Source: Hungatella effluvii
GTDB taxonomy: Bacteria; Bacillota; Clostridia; Lachnospirales; Lachnospiraceae
Reading direction: 5' to 3'
NCBI RefSeq assembly: GCF_003201875.1
Contig: NZ_QJKD01000018.1
Location: 1-64,000 of the forward strand
DNA length: 64,000 nt
Each line of letters begins with the position of its first letter. The first letter of the stretch is position 1. The position numbers and the translations under genes are program-made. The notes under the pieces were generated by a model that searched no databases, was not told the DNA's origin, and worked only from the letters and a program-made list of their open reading frames with translations. Shown piece after piece: positions 36,511 to 46,108 of this stretch.

Positions 36511-36520
36511 AATAATAAGG

Positions 36521-36549
36521 TTGACCTACTATTTTTTCTGTTGTAATAT
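36521..36549 (+). promoter_or_regulatory. Promoter of the GntR gene
   Basis: TTGACC (36521-36526), 17 bp, TAATAT (36544-36549), just right of the operator. Confidence 0.65.
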
Positions 36550-36596
36550 GAATATAAAATGATGGATATGAGTTTTTTAATGAGGAAGGATACGGC

Positions 36597-37262
36597 ATGG
36601 ATTTAAATAAAACCACTCTCTCCGGGCAAATCTACGATATTCTCCGTCAGGATATTCTGACACAGAGAATCCGGCTCGGCGAGAAATTAACGCTAAAACA
36701 CTTACAGGAACGCTTCGGAGTCAGCTCCACCCCGATCCGCGAGGCGCTGACCCGGCTTGCGGAGGAAGAACTGGTCGTCTCCTACTCCAACATCGGCGTC
36801 AATGTCATAAGTATAAGGGAACAGGACTTGAAAGAGCTCTATGAATTCATGGGGGATTTAGATGCCATGGCCATTCTCTATACTTCTCACTATCCGGATC
36901 AGGAAAAGGTACAGAAGGCACTGGCGGAAAACATACATTATACGGAAAAGGTTTTAGAGACAGAAAGTCTCACGGAAGAGGAAATCAGGACATGGACAGG
37001 CTATTCCGATCATTTTCATCTGATCTTCTACGATTACTGCGCCAACAGCCGCCTGGCCCGCGCCGCCGGGAAACAGAGAAGCCAGCTGACGATCTTCTCC
37101 AACATGTATGAGGCGTCTCTGCAGCACCAACGGGAAATAGAACGCGGACATTTAAAGATTTACGATGCGTATTTACAGAAAGATTACCAGCAGGCCGCTT
37201 CACTGATGAAGGAACATTTGAATACTTCCCTGTCTTATGCAATGGAATATTTATTTCAATAA
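36597..37262 (+). CDS. GntR family (FadR/FCD) transcriptional regulator
   Basis: A 221-aa regulator. The N-terminal winged helix (about 8-70) contains LKHLQERFGVSSTPIREALTRL split across the recognition helix, and the C-terminal all-helical FCD-type domain (about 80-215) includes DHFHLIFYDYCANSRL and the closing HLNTSL, with His residues suited to a metal or carboxylate ligand. It is divergent from the M42/amidohydrolase/Opp/flavoprotein operon and probably represses it through the palindrome at 36477-36510. The inducer is probably a breakdown product of the substrate (inference). Confidence 0.9.
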   Translation: MDLNKTTLSGQIYDILRQDILTQRIRLGEKLTLKHLQERFGVSSTPIREALTRLAEEELVVSYSNIGVNVISIREQDLKELYEFMGDLDAMAILYTSHYPDQEKVQKALAENIHYTEKVLETESLTEEEIRTWTGYSDHFHLIFYDYCANSRLARAAGKQRSQLTIFSNMYEASLQHQREIERGHLKIYDAYLQKDYQQAASLMKEHLNTSLSYAMEYLFQ

Positions 37263-37280
37263 TACTGCCTTTAAGTTTTT

Positions 37281-37324
37281 GACGACGCCTCTTCCAACCT
37301 CAACAGGTGGGAGAAGCGTCGTTG
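37281..37324. terminator. Intrinsic terminator between convergent genes
   Basis: The stem GACGACGC-CTCTTCC / GGGAGAA-GCGTCGTT has an AACCT/AGGT inner helix. It is followed on the plus strand by a weak T-rich tract. It separates the GntR gene from the convergent sulfatase gene. Confidence 0.65.
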
Positions 37325-37348
37325 TTCTTTGTTGAAAAAGCTGATCTG

Positions 37349-38854
37349 TTATCTCTTTAAATTCCTGGATATCTTCGTCCTCACCGCTTCTGTCATGGGC
37401 AGACCGGTATCGTAGTCCAGCTGTCTTGGCTCATACTCTTCGTTTTCCCGCTGTCTGGTGCAGCCATCGTTGCTCCAGGTCGGATCCTTGTCCGTGCGCC
37501 AGCTTCTGCAGGCCCACTGATATCCACGATAAAGGTCGCGGGTCCGGTTCATCTGCTCCAGGATTTTGTCATGCAGGGAATTACGGATTTCGGAATAATC
37601 ATCATCCTGGATCCGGTTGCAGATCTCTGCCGGATCCTTTTCCATATCGTACAGCTCATCACTGTCCAGAAGATGGATCACCAGCTTATACCGGTCTGAA
37701 ATGACAGCACGCATCATCTGCAGGCCGCCGAATCCGTCGTGGTCCGCTTCATACCGGGTAAATTCTGTATAGACCTCATCATTGATCCGGATATCGGTGC
37801 AGTTGATCTGAGGCAGCATACTTTTCCCCTCCAGCAGCTTTGGGATGGGAAGGCCCATGTAATCCAGAATCGTGGGAGTCAGATCAATGTGGGAAGCCGG
37901 GTATTCCACCACCTTGCCGGCCTCGCCGCCCTTGATGATCAGCGGGATGTTGGCAACCTCTTTGTAGCAGGCAGCATTTTTGGAAGTAAGCCGGTGATTT
38001 CCCAGCATGTCTCCATGGTCGGAGGTATAGATAACCATGGCATCAGGAGCCGTTTCCCGGATTTTGTCCAGAACCTTACCGATTTCGTAATCTGCAAACG
38101 AGTTGCAGCCTAAAAACAGGGACAATTTTCCGGAAGGACAGTTGATTTCCTCCCTGGTTTTGTGTAAGTTCTCCCCTGCCCATAAGCGCTGCATCAGTGG
38201 CTTTTGACTTAAATCGTCCTCATAGTTGGGACTGTCCTCAAAGCAGAATCCGTCATACATGGTGTTGTACGGTGCCGGACAGAGCGAAGGACCGTGAGGC
38301 TCATCGTAAGAAACTGCCAGGAAAAAGTCCTCATCTTTATACTCTTCCAGAAAGTCTATCGCCCTTTTGGAACAGCGGTAAGCGTATGTAAACTCCTCTG
38401 TCATATCTTCCTCAAAGGAGGTGGAGGATTTTCTGGATTTCAGCCGTTCCTCCTCCGTCAGTTCTTCCAGGTACCGGCGCATATCATACCAGTATGCCTC
38501 ATCCCAGCCCTCCGGGCAGATGCCATTGCCAAAATAGTCACCGCCGTCTAAATGCCATTTGCCGATATAGCCGCAGTGAATTCCGTTGTCCGTCAGACGC
38601 TGGCCTACGGTTTTTATATTATCTCCCATGGCTACACAGTTTGTCACCTCCCCATTGGTATGCGGAAAGGTTCCGGTAAATATGGCGGACCGGGCCGGGC
38701 CGCAGACCGGCTGGCACGTATAGGCATTCTCGTACCGGATGCCTTCGGCGGACAGCCGGTCCAGATTCGGTGTGATCATTTTAGGATTTCCATAGCAGCC
38801 CAGCATGTCTTTGCGCGTGGTGTCTGTCATAATAAGGATGATTTGTTTTTTCAT
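37349..38854 (-). CDS. Sulfatase (type I, Cys-type)
   Basis: A 501-aa cytosolic sulfatase. It starts MKKQIILIMTDTTRKDMLGC with the metal Asp pair; the active-site signature CGPARSAIFTG (C-x-P-A-R) is near residue 51, followed by HLDGGDYFG (a substrate-pocket feature of several sulfatase subfamilies) and TSDHGDMLGNHRL near residue 275. It is cotranscribed with the 38876 sulfatase (21-nt gap). The substrate is unknown; the neighbouring GH112 importer suggests sulfated galacto-oligosaccharides of host origin (inference). Confidence 0.9.
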   Translation of the reverse strand: MKKQIILIMTDTTRKDMLGCYGNPKMITPNLDRLSAEGIRYENAYTCQPVCGPARSAIFTGTFPHTNGEVTNCVAMGDNIKTVGQRLTDNGIHCGYIGKWHLDGGDYFGNGICPEGWDEAYWYDMRRYLEELTEEERLKSRKSSTSFEEDMTEEFTYAYRCSKRAIDFLEEYKDEDFFLAVSYDEPHGPSLCPAPYNTMYDGFCFEDSPNYEDDLSQKPLMQRLWAGENLHKTREEINCPSGKLSLFLGCNSFADYEIGKVLDKIRETAPDAMVIYTSDHGDMLGNHRLTSKNAACYKEVANIPLIIKGGEAGKVVEYPASHIDLTPTILDYMGLPIPKLLEGKSMLPQINCTDIRINDEVYTEFTRYEADHDGFGGLQMMRAVISDRYKLVIHLLDSDELYDMEKDPAEICNRIQDDDYSEIRNSLHDKILEQMNRTRDLYRGYQWACRSWRTDKDPTWSNDGCTRQRENEEYEPRQLDYDTGLPMTEAVRTKISRNLKR

Positions 38855-38875
38855 ATGCTATTCTCCTTTTCCGTT

Positions 38876-40321
38876 TTATGAAAGAACGGGCGGATAGGGG
38901 CGTCCAGGCACCAGTCTCCCATTTTCCACAAACCCTTCTCTGCGGTTCTTCAGGGATTCTATAAGGTGTCCGCGAAGCTCCTGAATCCGCATCTTACAGG
39001 AATCTTCCTCAATCAGATCCGTGAGTTCATGCGGATCATTTTCCAGATGGAAGTACTGCTCCTGACCGGTCTGTGAATGCCAGATGTATTTATCTGTTTC
39101 GGTGACGATCCAGTGGTTGGAATACTCATCAAAGGAATGTTCTCCGTGAAGCCAGGGACGCACAGACCGCGCCGGATCTTCAAGCAGAGGACGGAGCGAT
39201 TTGCCGTCCACCGTATCCGGAACAGGGGCGTCTGCCAAATCGAGCAGCGTGGGCATAATATCCCGAAGCTCCACTACGCTGCTGCACCTGGAGGAACCGG
39301 CCCCTTTCGGCAGAAACTGCTTTCCTCCCGAGATGATAAGCGGGATGTGGCAGCTTCCCTCATAAGGCCTTGCTTTGCGGAACATGTGGTGGTCACAGAG
39401 TTCCTCCCCGTGGTCTGCGGTAAAGATAATAATGGAATTATCGTAAAGTTCCTGCTCCTTCAGAGCCAGAATCAGCCTTCCTATCTGATGGTCTAAATGG
39501 GTGATGCAGGCGTAATATCCCACCTGGGCCTGGCGTATCAGCTCTGCATCAATGGGCCCCGTCTTCGAATCATAGATCCGTCCGTCCCTTTTTAACAATT
39601 CGTCCGTCTCCCAGGTGCCTACATACGGAGGGCGCAGCTCCTGATCCCGGTATAAATCGAAGTAATGCCGGGGCGCGTCAAAGGGGGGATGCGGCCTGAG
39701 ATAAGAGGCCATAAGGAAAAAAGGCTTCCCCGGATCACGCCGTCTCAAAAAGTCTATGCTTCTCTCGGTAACCCAGTTGGTGGGATGGTATTTCTCCTCA
39801 TGCATCCAGGGCCTCGCCACATAACTGTTGCATTCAATCCCCGTATCTGTCACATCGGCGGAAATTCCCAGCTCATTTTTCAGCCAGTAGAAATAATCGT
39901 CGGCTACCAGCTGAGACTCACGGTAGGGAATCGCTGCCCGCCTGGAATATCCCAGATATCCGTCATGAAGCTCCACATGATGAAATCCCAGATAATTCCT
40001 TAAGGGATGGACATGCATCTTGCCAACGCACTGGGTGTAATAGCCGGCCTGGCCTAATTCCCCGGCCAGCGTATGCTCATATTCCCAGGGAACGCCATCC
40101 AGATAGCCTACACGGCCGTGATGGTTCTGCCCCATCCCTGTATGGATGGCGGCTCGGGAAGCGATACAGCTCGGGCAGGCGCTGTAGGCGCGGTCGAAGG
40201 CTGTACCGGTGGAGGCCAGTGTATCAAGATACGGCGTTTTTACATCAGGATGACCTGCATATCCCAGACAGTCCCCGCGAAGCTGGTCGGTCATAAGAAA
40301 TATAATATTGGGACGGCTCAT
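38876..40321 (-). CDS. Sulfatase (type I, Cys-type)
   Basis: A 481-aa sulfatase from MSRPNIIFLMTDQLRG, with AAAGGAG before the ATG at 40321. The frame is open 163 codons further upstream, but that part has no ribosome site, an atypical composition and lies over the promoter region, so it was excluded. The signature CIASRAAIHTG (C-x-A-S-R) is near residue 53; metal ligands are in TADHGEELCDHHM near residue 285. It is the first gene of a two-sulfatase unit, divergent from the GH112 importer operon. Confidence 0.9.
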   Translation of the reverse strand: MSRPNIIFLMTDQLRGDCLGYAGHPDVKTPYLDTLASTGTAFDRAYSACPSCIASRAAIHTGMGQNHHGRVGYLDGVPWEYEHTLAGELGQAGYYTQCVGKMHVHPLRNYLGFHHVELHDGYLGYSRRAAIPYRESQLVADDYFYWLKNELGISADVTDTGIECNSYVARPWMHEEKYHPTNWVTERSIDFLRRRDPGKPFFLMASYLRPHPPFDAPRHYFDLYRDQELRPPYVGTWETDELLKRDGRIYDSKTGPIDAELIRQAQVGYYACITHLDHQIGRLILALKEQELYDNSIIIFTADHGEELCDHHMFRKARPYEGSCHIPLIISGGKQFLPKGAGSSRCSSVVELRDIMPTLLDLADAPVPDTVDGKSLRPLLEDPARSVRPWLHGEHSFDEYSNHWIVTETDKYIWHSQTGQEQYFHLENDPHELTDLIEEDSCKMRIQELRGHLIESLKNRREGFVENGRLVPGRPYPPVLS

Positions 40322-40484
40322 AACAAAACTCCTTTGTTTTTTTATCATCATAATATAATAAAAATTAAAAAGCAAGAGTCCGCGCAAAAAATCGTAGTGC
40401 AATCTGTTGAATAAAAAACAGCAAATGAAGTTTTTTATTATAAATATGCCACAAAAAATAGCAAAAAACATAAAAAACAAAACA

Positions 40485-40523
40485 ATATACTGATAGCTAA
40501 TGAATGTTAGATCAGTATATAAT
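40485..40523 (+). promoter_or_regulatory. Inverted repeat over the -10 of the GH112 importer operon
   Basis: ATATACTGAT / ATCAGTATAT (40485-40494, 40511-40520) with an inner CTAA/TTAG pair. The right arm runs into a TATAAT (40518-40523). There is no good -35, which suggests regulation by a protein bound here; no dedicated regulator is encoded next to the operon. Confidence 0.55.
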
Positions 40524-40583
40524 TTACTTATGAGTTTAAGATATTTCAAATGGGCAGTGCCCAACAAAAAGGAGGATTTATCT

Positions 40584-41918
40584 ATGAAGAAAAAACCGAT
40601 TAGCGTTCTGCTGGCTGCTGCCATGACGGCAGGTCTTTTAGCAGGCTGTGGAAGCAACAATGCAAAACCAGCAGAGACACCAGCAGAAACTCCGGCAGCA
40701 ACTACTGCCAAAGCCGAGACCGGCGAAACAACTGCAGCACCAGCCGCGGCTGAGGGAGACAAGAAGTACGAAGGTGTTGAACTTACATACTGGTCCATGT
40801 GGACAAACAATGAGCCTCAGGGACAGGCACTTCAGCAGGCTGCAGAGGCTTTCGAGGCTGAAACCGGAGCCAAGATCAAGTTCGAGTGGAAAGGCCGTGA
40901 AACCAAGAACATCCTCTCTTCCGCACTGGAAGCTCAGGAAAAGTTTGATATGTTTGAAGACGACTACACCAGAATCTCCAAGAACTATGTCAATTATGTT
41001 GCTGATTTGACAGATATGGCAAAGGAAGCAGGATACGCTGACAAGAGCTACGCTGTATTCAACAATCAGGCGACTGAATGGGCCGGATTCCTTCCATGTG
41101 TTACCGAGCAGCCATCTGTAGGCGGCGTGTTCTATAATAAAGATATCTTTGATGACTGCGGCATCACTGCTCCAGCAACATGGGACGAGTTCATGACTGC
41201 CTGCCAGACCATGAAGGACAAAGGCTATCAGCCTCTGGCTCTCGATAGTACTTATGCCCCATTCCTGTTTGGTTACCATCTGTCAAGACATATTGGACAG
41301 GCAGCTGTTGAAGAGCTGGCTACTAACGGCGGCTGGAGCGGCAATCCTGGCGTAGTAAAAGCAGGCCAGGAAATGATCGACTTCGTAAAAGCAGGCTATC
41401 TGGCAGACGGCGCTCCTGATGAGTATCCGGCAAGCCAGAACAAAATCGGTCTTACACAGAAAATCGCCATGGTAGTATGTGCAAACTACATCACTGCAGA
41501 AGTTAACGCCAATACAGGCACAGAACTCAACTGGGGGCTGTTTGCTTATCCGACCGTAGAAGGCGGCGTGGACAATACCAGTACATTTGCAGGTGCGAAC
41601 TCCATCGGTATCACCAAATACAGTGAGAATCCTCAGGCGGCATTTGATTTTGCTGTATTCTTAACTAGCGGCAAGCAGAGCCAGAACATGGCTGATTTGT
41701 CCAATAATATCCCAGCGGATCCGAGCAATACTCCACCGGCTGTTCAGAGCGGAACTAACGAGGTATTGATTAATACTACAGCTCCTCTTTCCTGGAACAT
41801 GGGTCTGAACGCTAACGCAGACAAGATTTCCGTAATTCAGGAAGTAATTGTAAAACTGTATGAAGGAAGCTATGCAACAGGCGAAGATTTTGCAAAGGCT
41901 CTGGACGCTTTATATTAA
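40584..41918 (+). CDS. Sugar ABC transporter substrate-binding lipoprotein
   Basis: A 444-aa lipoprotein from the ATG at 40584, behind AAAAAGGAGGATTT. The signal peptide ends in LLAGCGS (lipobox), followed by an Ala/Thr/Pro-rich linker and a family 1 sugar-binding fold beginning near LTYWSMWTNNEP. The unused upstream frame (from 40500) lies over the promoter. It is the first gene before two permeases and GH112. The codon usage is more AT-biased than in the neighbouring sulfatases, typical of highly expressed genes. Confidence 0.93.
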   Translation: MKKKPISVLLAAAMTAGLLAGCGSNNAKPAETPAETPAATTAKAETGETTAAPAAAEGDKKYEGVELTYWSMWTNNEPQGQALQQAAEAFEAETGAKIKFEWKGRETKNILSSALEAQEKFDMFEDDYTRISKNYVNYVADLTDMAKEAGYADKSYAVFNNQATEWAGFLPCVTEQPSVGGVFYNKDIFDDCGITAPATWDEFMTACQTMKDKGYQPLALDSTYAPFLFGYHLSRHIGQAAVEELATNGGWSGNPGVVKAGQEMIDFVKAGYLADGAPDEYPASQNKIGLTQKIAMVVCANYITAEVNANTGTELNWGLFAYPTVEGGVDNTSTFAGANSIGITKYSENPQAAFDFAVFLTSGKQSQNMADLSNNIPADPSNTPPAVQSGTNEVLINTTAPLSWNMGLNANADKISVIQEVIVKLYEGSYATGEDFAKALDALY

Positions 41919-41986
41919 AGAATGCTGGAAAACCGGAGGTGGCGCTTATAGCGTCACCTCATTTGGTCAGAAAGGTGAAATAAGAA

Positions 41987-42880
41987 ATGAAAAAAAACAA
42001 ATTGTTTATCGTTGGTTTTATAACACCTTGTATACTTGCTTTATTCGTCATGTATTTATACCCGGTTGTCAGAACCGTAATCATGAGTTTTTTTAAGATT
42101 GAAAGCGTGACCTCCAGTGCATCTGAATGGAGTTTTAACGGTCTGGCTAATTATGCAAAGGTATTTTCCAGTCCCACCTTTCAGAGAGCAGCGACAAACA
42201 TTCTGATTATCTGGTTACTGGGAGGCATTATTATCCTTAGTTTTTCACTGCTGTTTTCTGTTATCATCACCAGTGGAATCCGGTTTAAAAAATTTTTCCG
42301 CGCAGCGATTTATCTTCCCAATATCATCAGCGCCGTGGCTCTGGCTACCATGTGGATTCAGTATATCTACAATCAGGATTACGGTCTCATTAACCAGATT
42401 TTAAGGACCATGGGTCTGGAGGGGAAGAACTGGCTGGGAACCGACATGAAATTCTGGGCCATGCTGGCTGCCTTCACTTTTGGCGCAGTAGGCTACTATA
42501 TGCTGATTTTCATCAACGGCATCGAACAGATTCCCTCAGATATCTATGAAGCAGCCACGATTGACGGTGCTAACAAGATTCAGCAGTTTGGCAAAATTAC
42601 CATGCCTCTGCTCCGCGGCATTTTTAAAACAAACATCACATTCTGGAGTGTAAACTGTGTTACCTTTTACTTATGGTCCAAGATGTTCTCACCGGTCAGC
42701 ACGGAAGCTTCCACAATTACACCGGTGGTATACTTATATGACACGGTATTTGGTACAGTCGGCAATGTTCAGCGAGATGCAGGCGCCGGTGCTACCATCG
42801 GCGTTGTCATGGCAATCTTTATTGGAATCGTTTATTTCATTATGAACAGGCTGCTCAAAGATGATGATCTGGAATATTAA
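41987..42880 (+). CDS. Carbohydrate ABC transporter permease (MalF-like)
   Basis: A 297-aa permease with six hydrophobic segments, starting MKKNKLFIVGFITPCILALF; the coupling loop reads YEAATIDGANKIQQFGKITMP near residue 190. It pairs with the 42943 permease. No ATPase is encoded, so a shared MsmK-type ATPase is likely. Confidence 0.92.
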   Translation: MKKNKLFIVGFITPCILALFVMYLYPVVRTVIMSFFKIESVTSSASEWSFNGLANYAKVFSSPTFQRAATNILIIWLLGGIIILSFSLLFSVIITSGIRFKKFFRAAIYLPNIISAVALATMWIQYIYNQDYGLINQILRTMGLEGKNWLGTDMKFWAMLAAFTFGAVGYYMLIFINGIEQIPSDIYEAATIDGANKIQQFGKITMPLLRGIFKTNITFWSVNCVTFYLWSKMFSPVSTEASTITPVVYLYDTVFGTVGNVQRDAGAGATIGVVMAIFIGIVYFIMNRLLKDDDLEY

Positions 42881-42942
42881 TGAGTGAGTAACGTGGCACA
42901 AGAAAGATACTTATCTGACATGTCCACAGAATGGAGTGAAAA

Positions 42943-43818
42943 ATGAGAAAAAGGAACAAAGAAAACGTGTTTAGGAGCAAGGTGAACTGGAGAAAAGAGC
43001 TGACCCTTCTTCCAGGATATCTCATTCTGACCATTTGGGTTGCCTTTACAGCAGCCTTCCTGATCTGGATTCTGGGTGCCAGCCTTTCCACCTCCAGAGA
43101 AATCTTCACCGGCACGGTATTTAAGTTTGAATCAGGAGTCCACTTTGAGAACTATGCCAGCGCGTGGAAGGGCAACAATGTCTCTGTTTATTTTGCAAAC
43201 TCTCTGCTTTATGCGGCCTCTTCCTGTTTCGTGGTTATATTGATCTCAGCTCCGGCCGCGTATGTGCTTTCGCGCTTTACATTCCTTGGAAATAAGGGAG
43301 TCAAGACAGGTTTAATCCTGGCCATGAGTATCCCGGAAGTTATGATTATCATGCCGATCTATTCACTGACGGCTCAGTATCACATCCGGGGAAGAATTTT
43401 ACTGATTATTCTTTATATCCTTTTACGTGTACCCTTTACCACCACTTATCTGCTGAACTTCTTTGCCAGCTTGTCAAGAAGTTACGAAGAAGCGGCAGCG
43501 ATTGACGGCTGTACACCCGCCAAGACCTTTTGGAAGATCATGTTCCCACTGATCCAGCCGGCCATCGTTACGGTTACCATCTTTAACTTTATGAGCGTTT
43601 GGAACGAGTTCTTCATGGCTCTTATCTTTGCAACGTCTACGGAGACCACTCCTGTCGGCGTAGGACTGCTCCAAATTGTAAATGCCATGAAGTATACCGG
43701 AGATTACGGCGGATTGTTTGCAGCAGTAATTATCGTATTCCTGCCCACCTTCCTGTTGTATGTCATTCTCTCCGAAAAGATTATTGCCGGTGTTACAGGC
43801 GGCGGTGTGAAAGGCTAA
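42943..43818 (+). CDS. Carbohydrate ABC transporter permease (MalG-like)
   Basis: A 291-aa permease with six hydrophobic segments, the coupling loop YEEAAAIDGCTPAKTFWKIM near residue 185, and the MalG-type ending KIIAGVTGGGVKG. The ribosome site is GGAGTGAAAA. It is cotranscribed with GH112 (32-nt gap). Confidence 0.92.
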   Translation: MRKRNKENVFRSKVNWRKELTLLPGYLILTIWVAFTAAFLIWILGASLSTSREIFTGTVFKFESGVHFENYASAWKGNNVSVYFANSLLYAASSCFVVILISAPAAYVLSRFTFLGNKGVKTGLILAMSIPEVMIIMPIYSLTAQYHIRGRILLIILYILLRVPFTTTYLLNFFASLSRSYEEAAAIDGCTPAKTFWKIMFPLIQPAIVTVTIFNFMSVWNEFFMALIFATSTETTPVGVGLLQIVNAMKYTGDYGGLFAAVIIVFLPTFLLYVILSEKIIAGVTGGGVKG

Positions 43819-43850
43819 AAATATTAACTTGACAGCAAAGGAGAACGATA

Positions 43851-46013
43851 ATGAAAAAGGAGTTTATTGGAAGAGTTACAATACCCACAGACGTGGACGT
43901 AGTTCCGGAGACACTGGAACTGCTGAAACGCTGGGGCGCCGACGCCATTCGGGACTGTGATGGTACCGATTATCCGGAAGAATTAAGAAACGTAGACGCA
44001 AGAGTCTATTCCACCTACTACACCACCAGGAAGGACAATGCCTGGGCTAATGCCAATCCCGACGAGATTCAGCAGATGTATATTATGACACCGTTCTATA
44101 CGGCAGTAAAGGATGAGCTGTCTATTCATCTTATGAACCATTTACATACAGATTTATTGAAAGTGAACGACAGGGACGATATCAGGCGTTGGTGGGAAGT
44201 CATAGACAGAACCACCGGTCAGCCTGTTCCTGTATCTTCCTGGGAGTACAGCAGCCAGACCGGAGATGTGATCATCCACGGAGCAAAAGAATTCCATGAT
44301 TATACGGTGAGCTTCCTGGCTTACATCATGTGGGATCCGGTACACATGTACAATGCAGTCACCAACGGCTGGACTGATTTTGAAAAGCAGATCACCTTTG
44401 ATGTACGTCAGCCCAAGACACACAAGTTTTCCATGGACAGGCTCAGAAAGTATCTGGAGGCCAATCCTCATGTGGACGTAATCCGCTATACCACATTCTT
44501 CCATCAGTTCACTCTCATCTTCGATGAACTGGCAAGAGAAAAATACGTGGACTGGTATGGCTATTCGGCATCGGTAAGTCCCTATATCTTAGAACAGTTC
44601 GAGAAGGAGGCCGGTTATCCGTTCCGCCCTGAGTTCATCATCGACCAGGGCTATATGAACAACAACTACCGGATTCCGTCCAAAGAGTTCCTGGATTTCC
44701 AGGCTTTCCAGAGGCGTGAGGTAGCCAAGCTGGCTAAGGAAATGGTTGATATCACTCACGAATACGGCAAAGAAGCCATGATGTTTCTCGGTGATCATTG
44801 GATCGGGACAGAGCCTTTCATGGATGAGTTTAAGACCATTGGTCTGGACGCCGTGGTCGGCAGCGTAGGAAACGGCTGCACGCTCCGTCTCATCAGCGAT
44901 ATCGAAGGGGTTGACTACACCGAAGGACGCTTACTCCCCTATTTCTTCCCAGACACCTTCCATGAGGGCGGAGATCCTGTGAAGGAAGCAAAGATTAACT
45001 GGGTAACTGCCAGAAGGGCCATCTTGAGAAAGCCCATTGACCGGATCGGATATGGCGGCTATTTAAAGCTGGCCTTACAGTTTCCGGAATTTATCAGCTA
45101 TGTGGAGGACGTATGCAGCGAATTCCGCACCCTGTATGACAATATCAAAGGCACGACCCCTTACTGCATAAAGACAGTAGCCGTGCTGAACTGCTGGGGC
45201 AAGGCCCGTGCATGGGGCAATCACATGGTTCATCATGCCATCTATCATAAGCAGAACTATTCCTATGCAGGGATTATCGAGGCTCTGAGCGGAGCGCCAT
45301 TTGATGTGAAGTTCATCAGCTTTGACGATATCCGGGAGAACCCTGAGATTTTAAATGACATCGACGTGATCCTCAATGTGGGCGATGGCGACACCGCTTA
45401 CACTGGCGGAGACAATTGGACGGATGAGACCATTATAACTGCAGTAAAAAGATTCATCTACAACGGCGGCGGATTTATCGGAGTCGGGGAACCGGCTGCT
45501 CATCAGCATGAGGGCCATTTCTTCCAGCTGGCTACGGTTATGGGCGTGGAAAAGGAAACCGGTTTTACGCTCAACGTGGACAAATACAATTGGGAACAGC
45601 ATGACCACTTTATCAAAGAGGACTGCACCAGAGACATTGATTTTGGTGAAGGCAAGAAAAACATCTATGCCCTTGACGGAACCCGGATTCTGGTTCAGAG
45701 AGACAAGGAAGTACAGATGGCAGTGAATGAGTTCGGACAGGGACGATGCGTCTACTTAAGCGGACTTCCCTACAGCTTTGAAAACAGCCGCATTCTGTAT
45801 CGCTCCATCATCTGGTCCTCCCACGATGAAGACAACCTTTACCGCTGGTTCAGTTCCAACTTTAACGCAGAGGTACACGCCTACGTTAAAAATGGAAAAT
45901 ACTGTGTTGTCAACAACACCTATGAACCGCAGCATACCACGATATATAAAGGTGACGGTTCCAGCTTCGAACTGGACCTGGATGCCAATGAAATTATCTG
46001 GTATGAGATCTAA
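43851..46013 (+). CDS. GH112 beta-galactosyl-hexoside phosphorylase
   Basis: A 720-aa cytosolic glycoside phosphorylase of family GH112 (lacto-N-biose/galacto-N-biose phosphorylase and galactosyl-rhamnose phosphorylase), full length. Its N-terminal TIM-barrel half includes LLKRWGADAIRDCDGTDYP and the FLGDHWIGTEPF motif with Asp315, which agrees with the family's catalytic Asp. A Rossmann-like middle part (about 440-620, with GGGFIGVGEPAAHQ) and a beta-rich C-terminus follow. It cleaves Gal-beta-1,3-HexNAc (or Gal-beta-1,4-Rha) with phosphate to alpha-galactose 1-phosphate. The sequence alone does not settle which; sulfatases and fucose genes nearby favour the mucin-type disaccharides. Confidence 0.9.
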   Translation: MKKEFIGRVTIPTDVDVVPETLELLKRWGADAIRDCDGTDYPEELRNVDARVYSTYYTTRKDNAWANANPDEIQQMYIMTPFYTAVKDELSIHLMNHLHTDLLKVNDRDDIRRWWEVIDRTTGQPVPVSSWEYSSQTGDVIIHGAKEFHDYTVSFLAYIMWDPVHMYNAVTNGWTDFEKQITFDVRQPKTHKFSMDRLRKYLEANPHVDVIRYTTFFHQFTLIFDELAREKYVDWYGYSASVSPYILEQFEKEAGYPFRPEFIIDQGYMNNNYRIPSKEFLDFQAFQRREVAKLAKEMVDITHEYGKEAMMFLGDHWIGTEPFMDEFKTIGLDAVVGSVGNGCTLRLISDIEGVDYTEGRLLPYFFPDTFHEGGDPVKEAKINWVTARRAILRKPIDRIGYGGYLKLALQFPEFISYVEDVCSEFRTLYDNIKGTTPYCIKTVAVLNCWGKARAWGNHMVHHAIYHKQNYSYAGIIEALSGAPFDVKFISFDDIRENPEILNDIDVILNVGDGDTAYTGGDNWTDETIITAVKRFIYNGGGFIGVGEPAAHQHEGHFFQLATVMGVEKETGFTLNVDKYNWEQHDHFIKEDCTRDIDFGEGKKNIYALDGTRILVQRDKEVQMAVNEFGQGRCVYLSGLPYSFENSRILYRSIIWSSHDEDNLYRWFSSNFNAEVHAYVKNGKYCVVNNTYEPQHTTIYKGDGSSFELDLDANEIIWYEI

Positions 46014-46046
46014 CCGTCTGGATCAGACGAAATACGCAGCTTATTT

Positions 46047-46096
46047 AAGAGAACAAGACCCCCCAGAGCACCGGCTCCGGAGGGTCTTGTTCTCTT
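46047..46096. terminator. Intrinsic terminator between convergent genes
   Basis: A 15-bp stem (46047-46061 / 46082-46096) with a 20-nt loop. It lies between the GH112 gene and the convergent Rpn-type gene and can act on both. Confidence 0.8.
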
Positions 46097-46108
46097 ATGA
46101 TTTGTGAT

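Noticed and set aside
40322..40810. N-terminal extension of the 38876 sulfatase by 163 residues
   Set aside because: It has no ribosome site, an atypical hydrophobic and alanine-rich composition, and covers the divergent promoter region. AAAGGAG sits right before the ATG at 40321.
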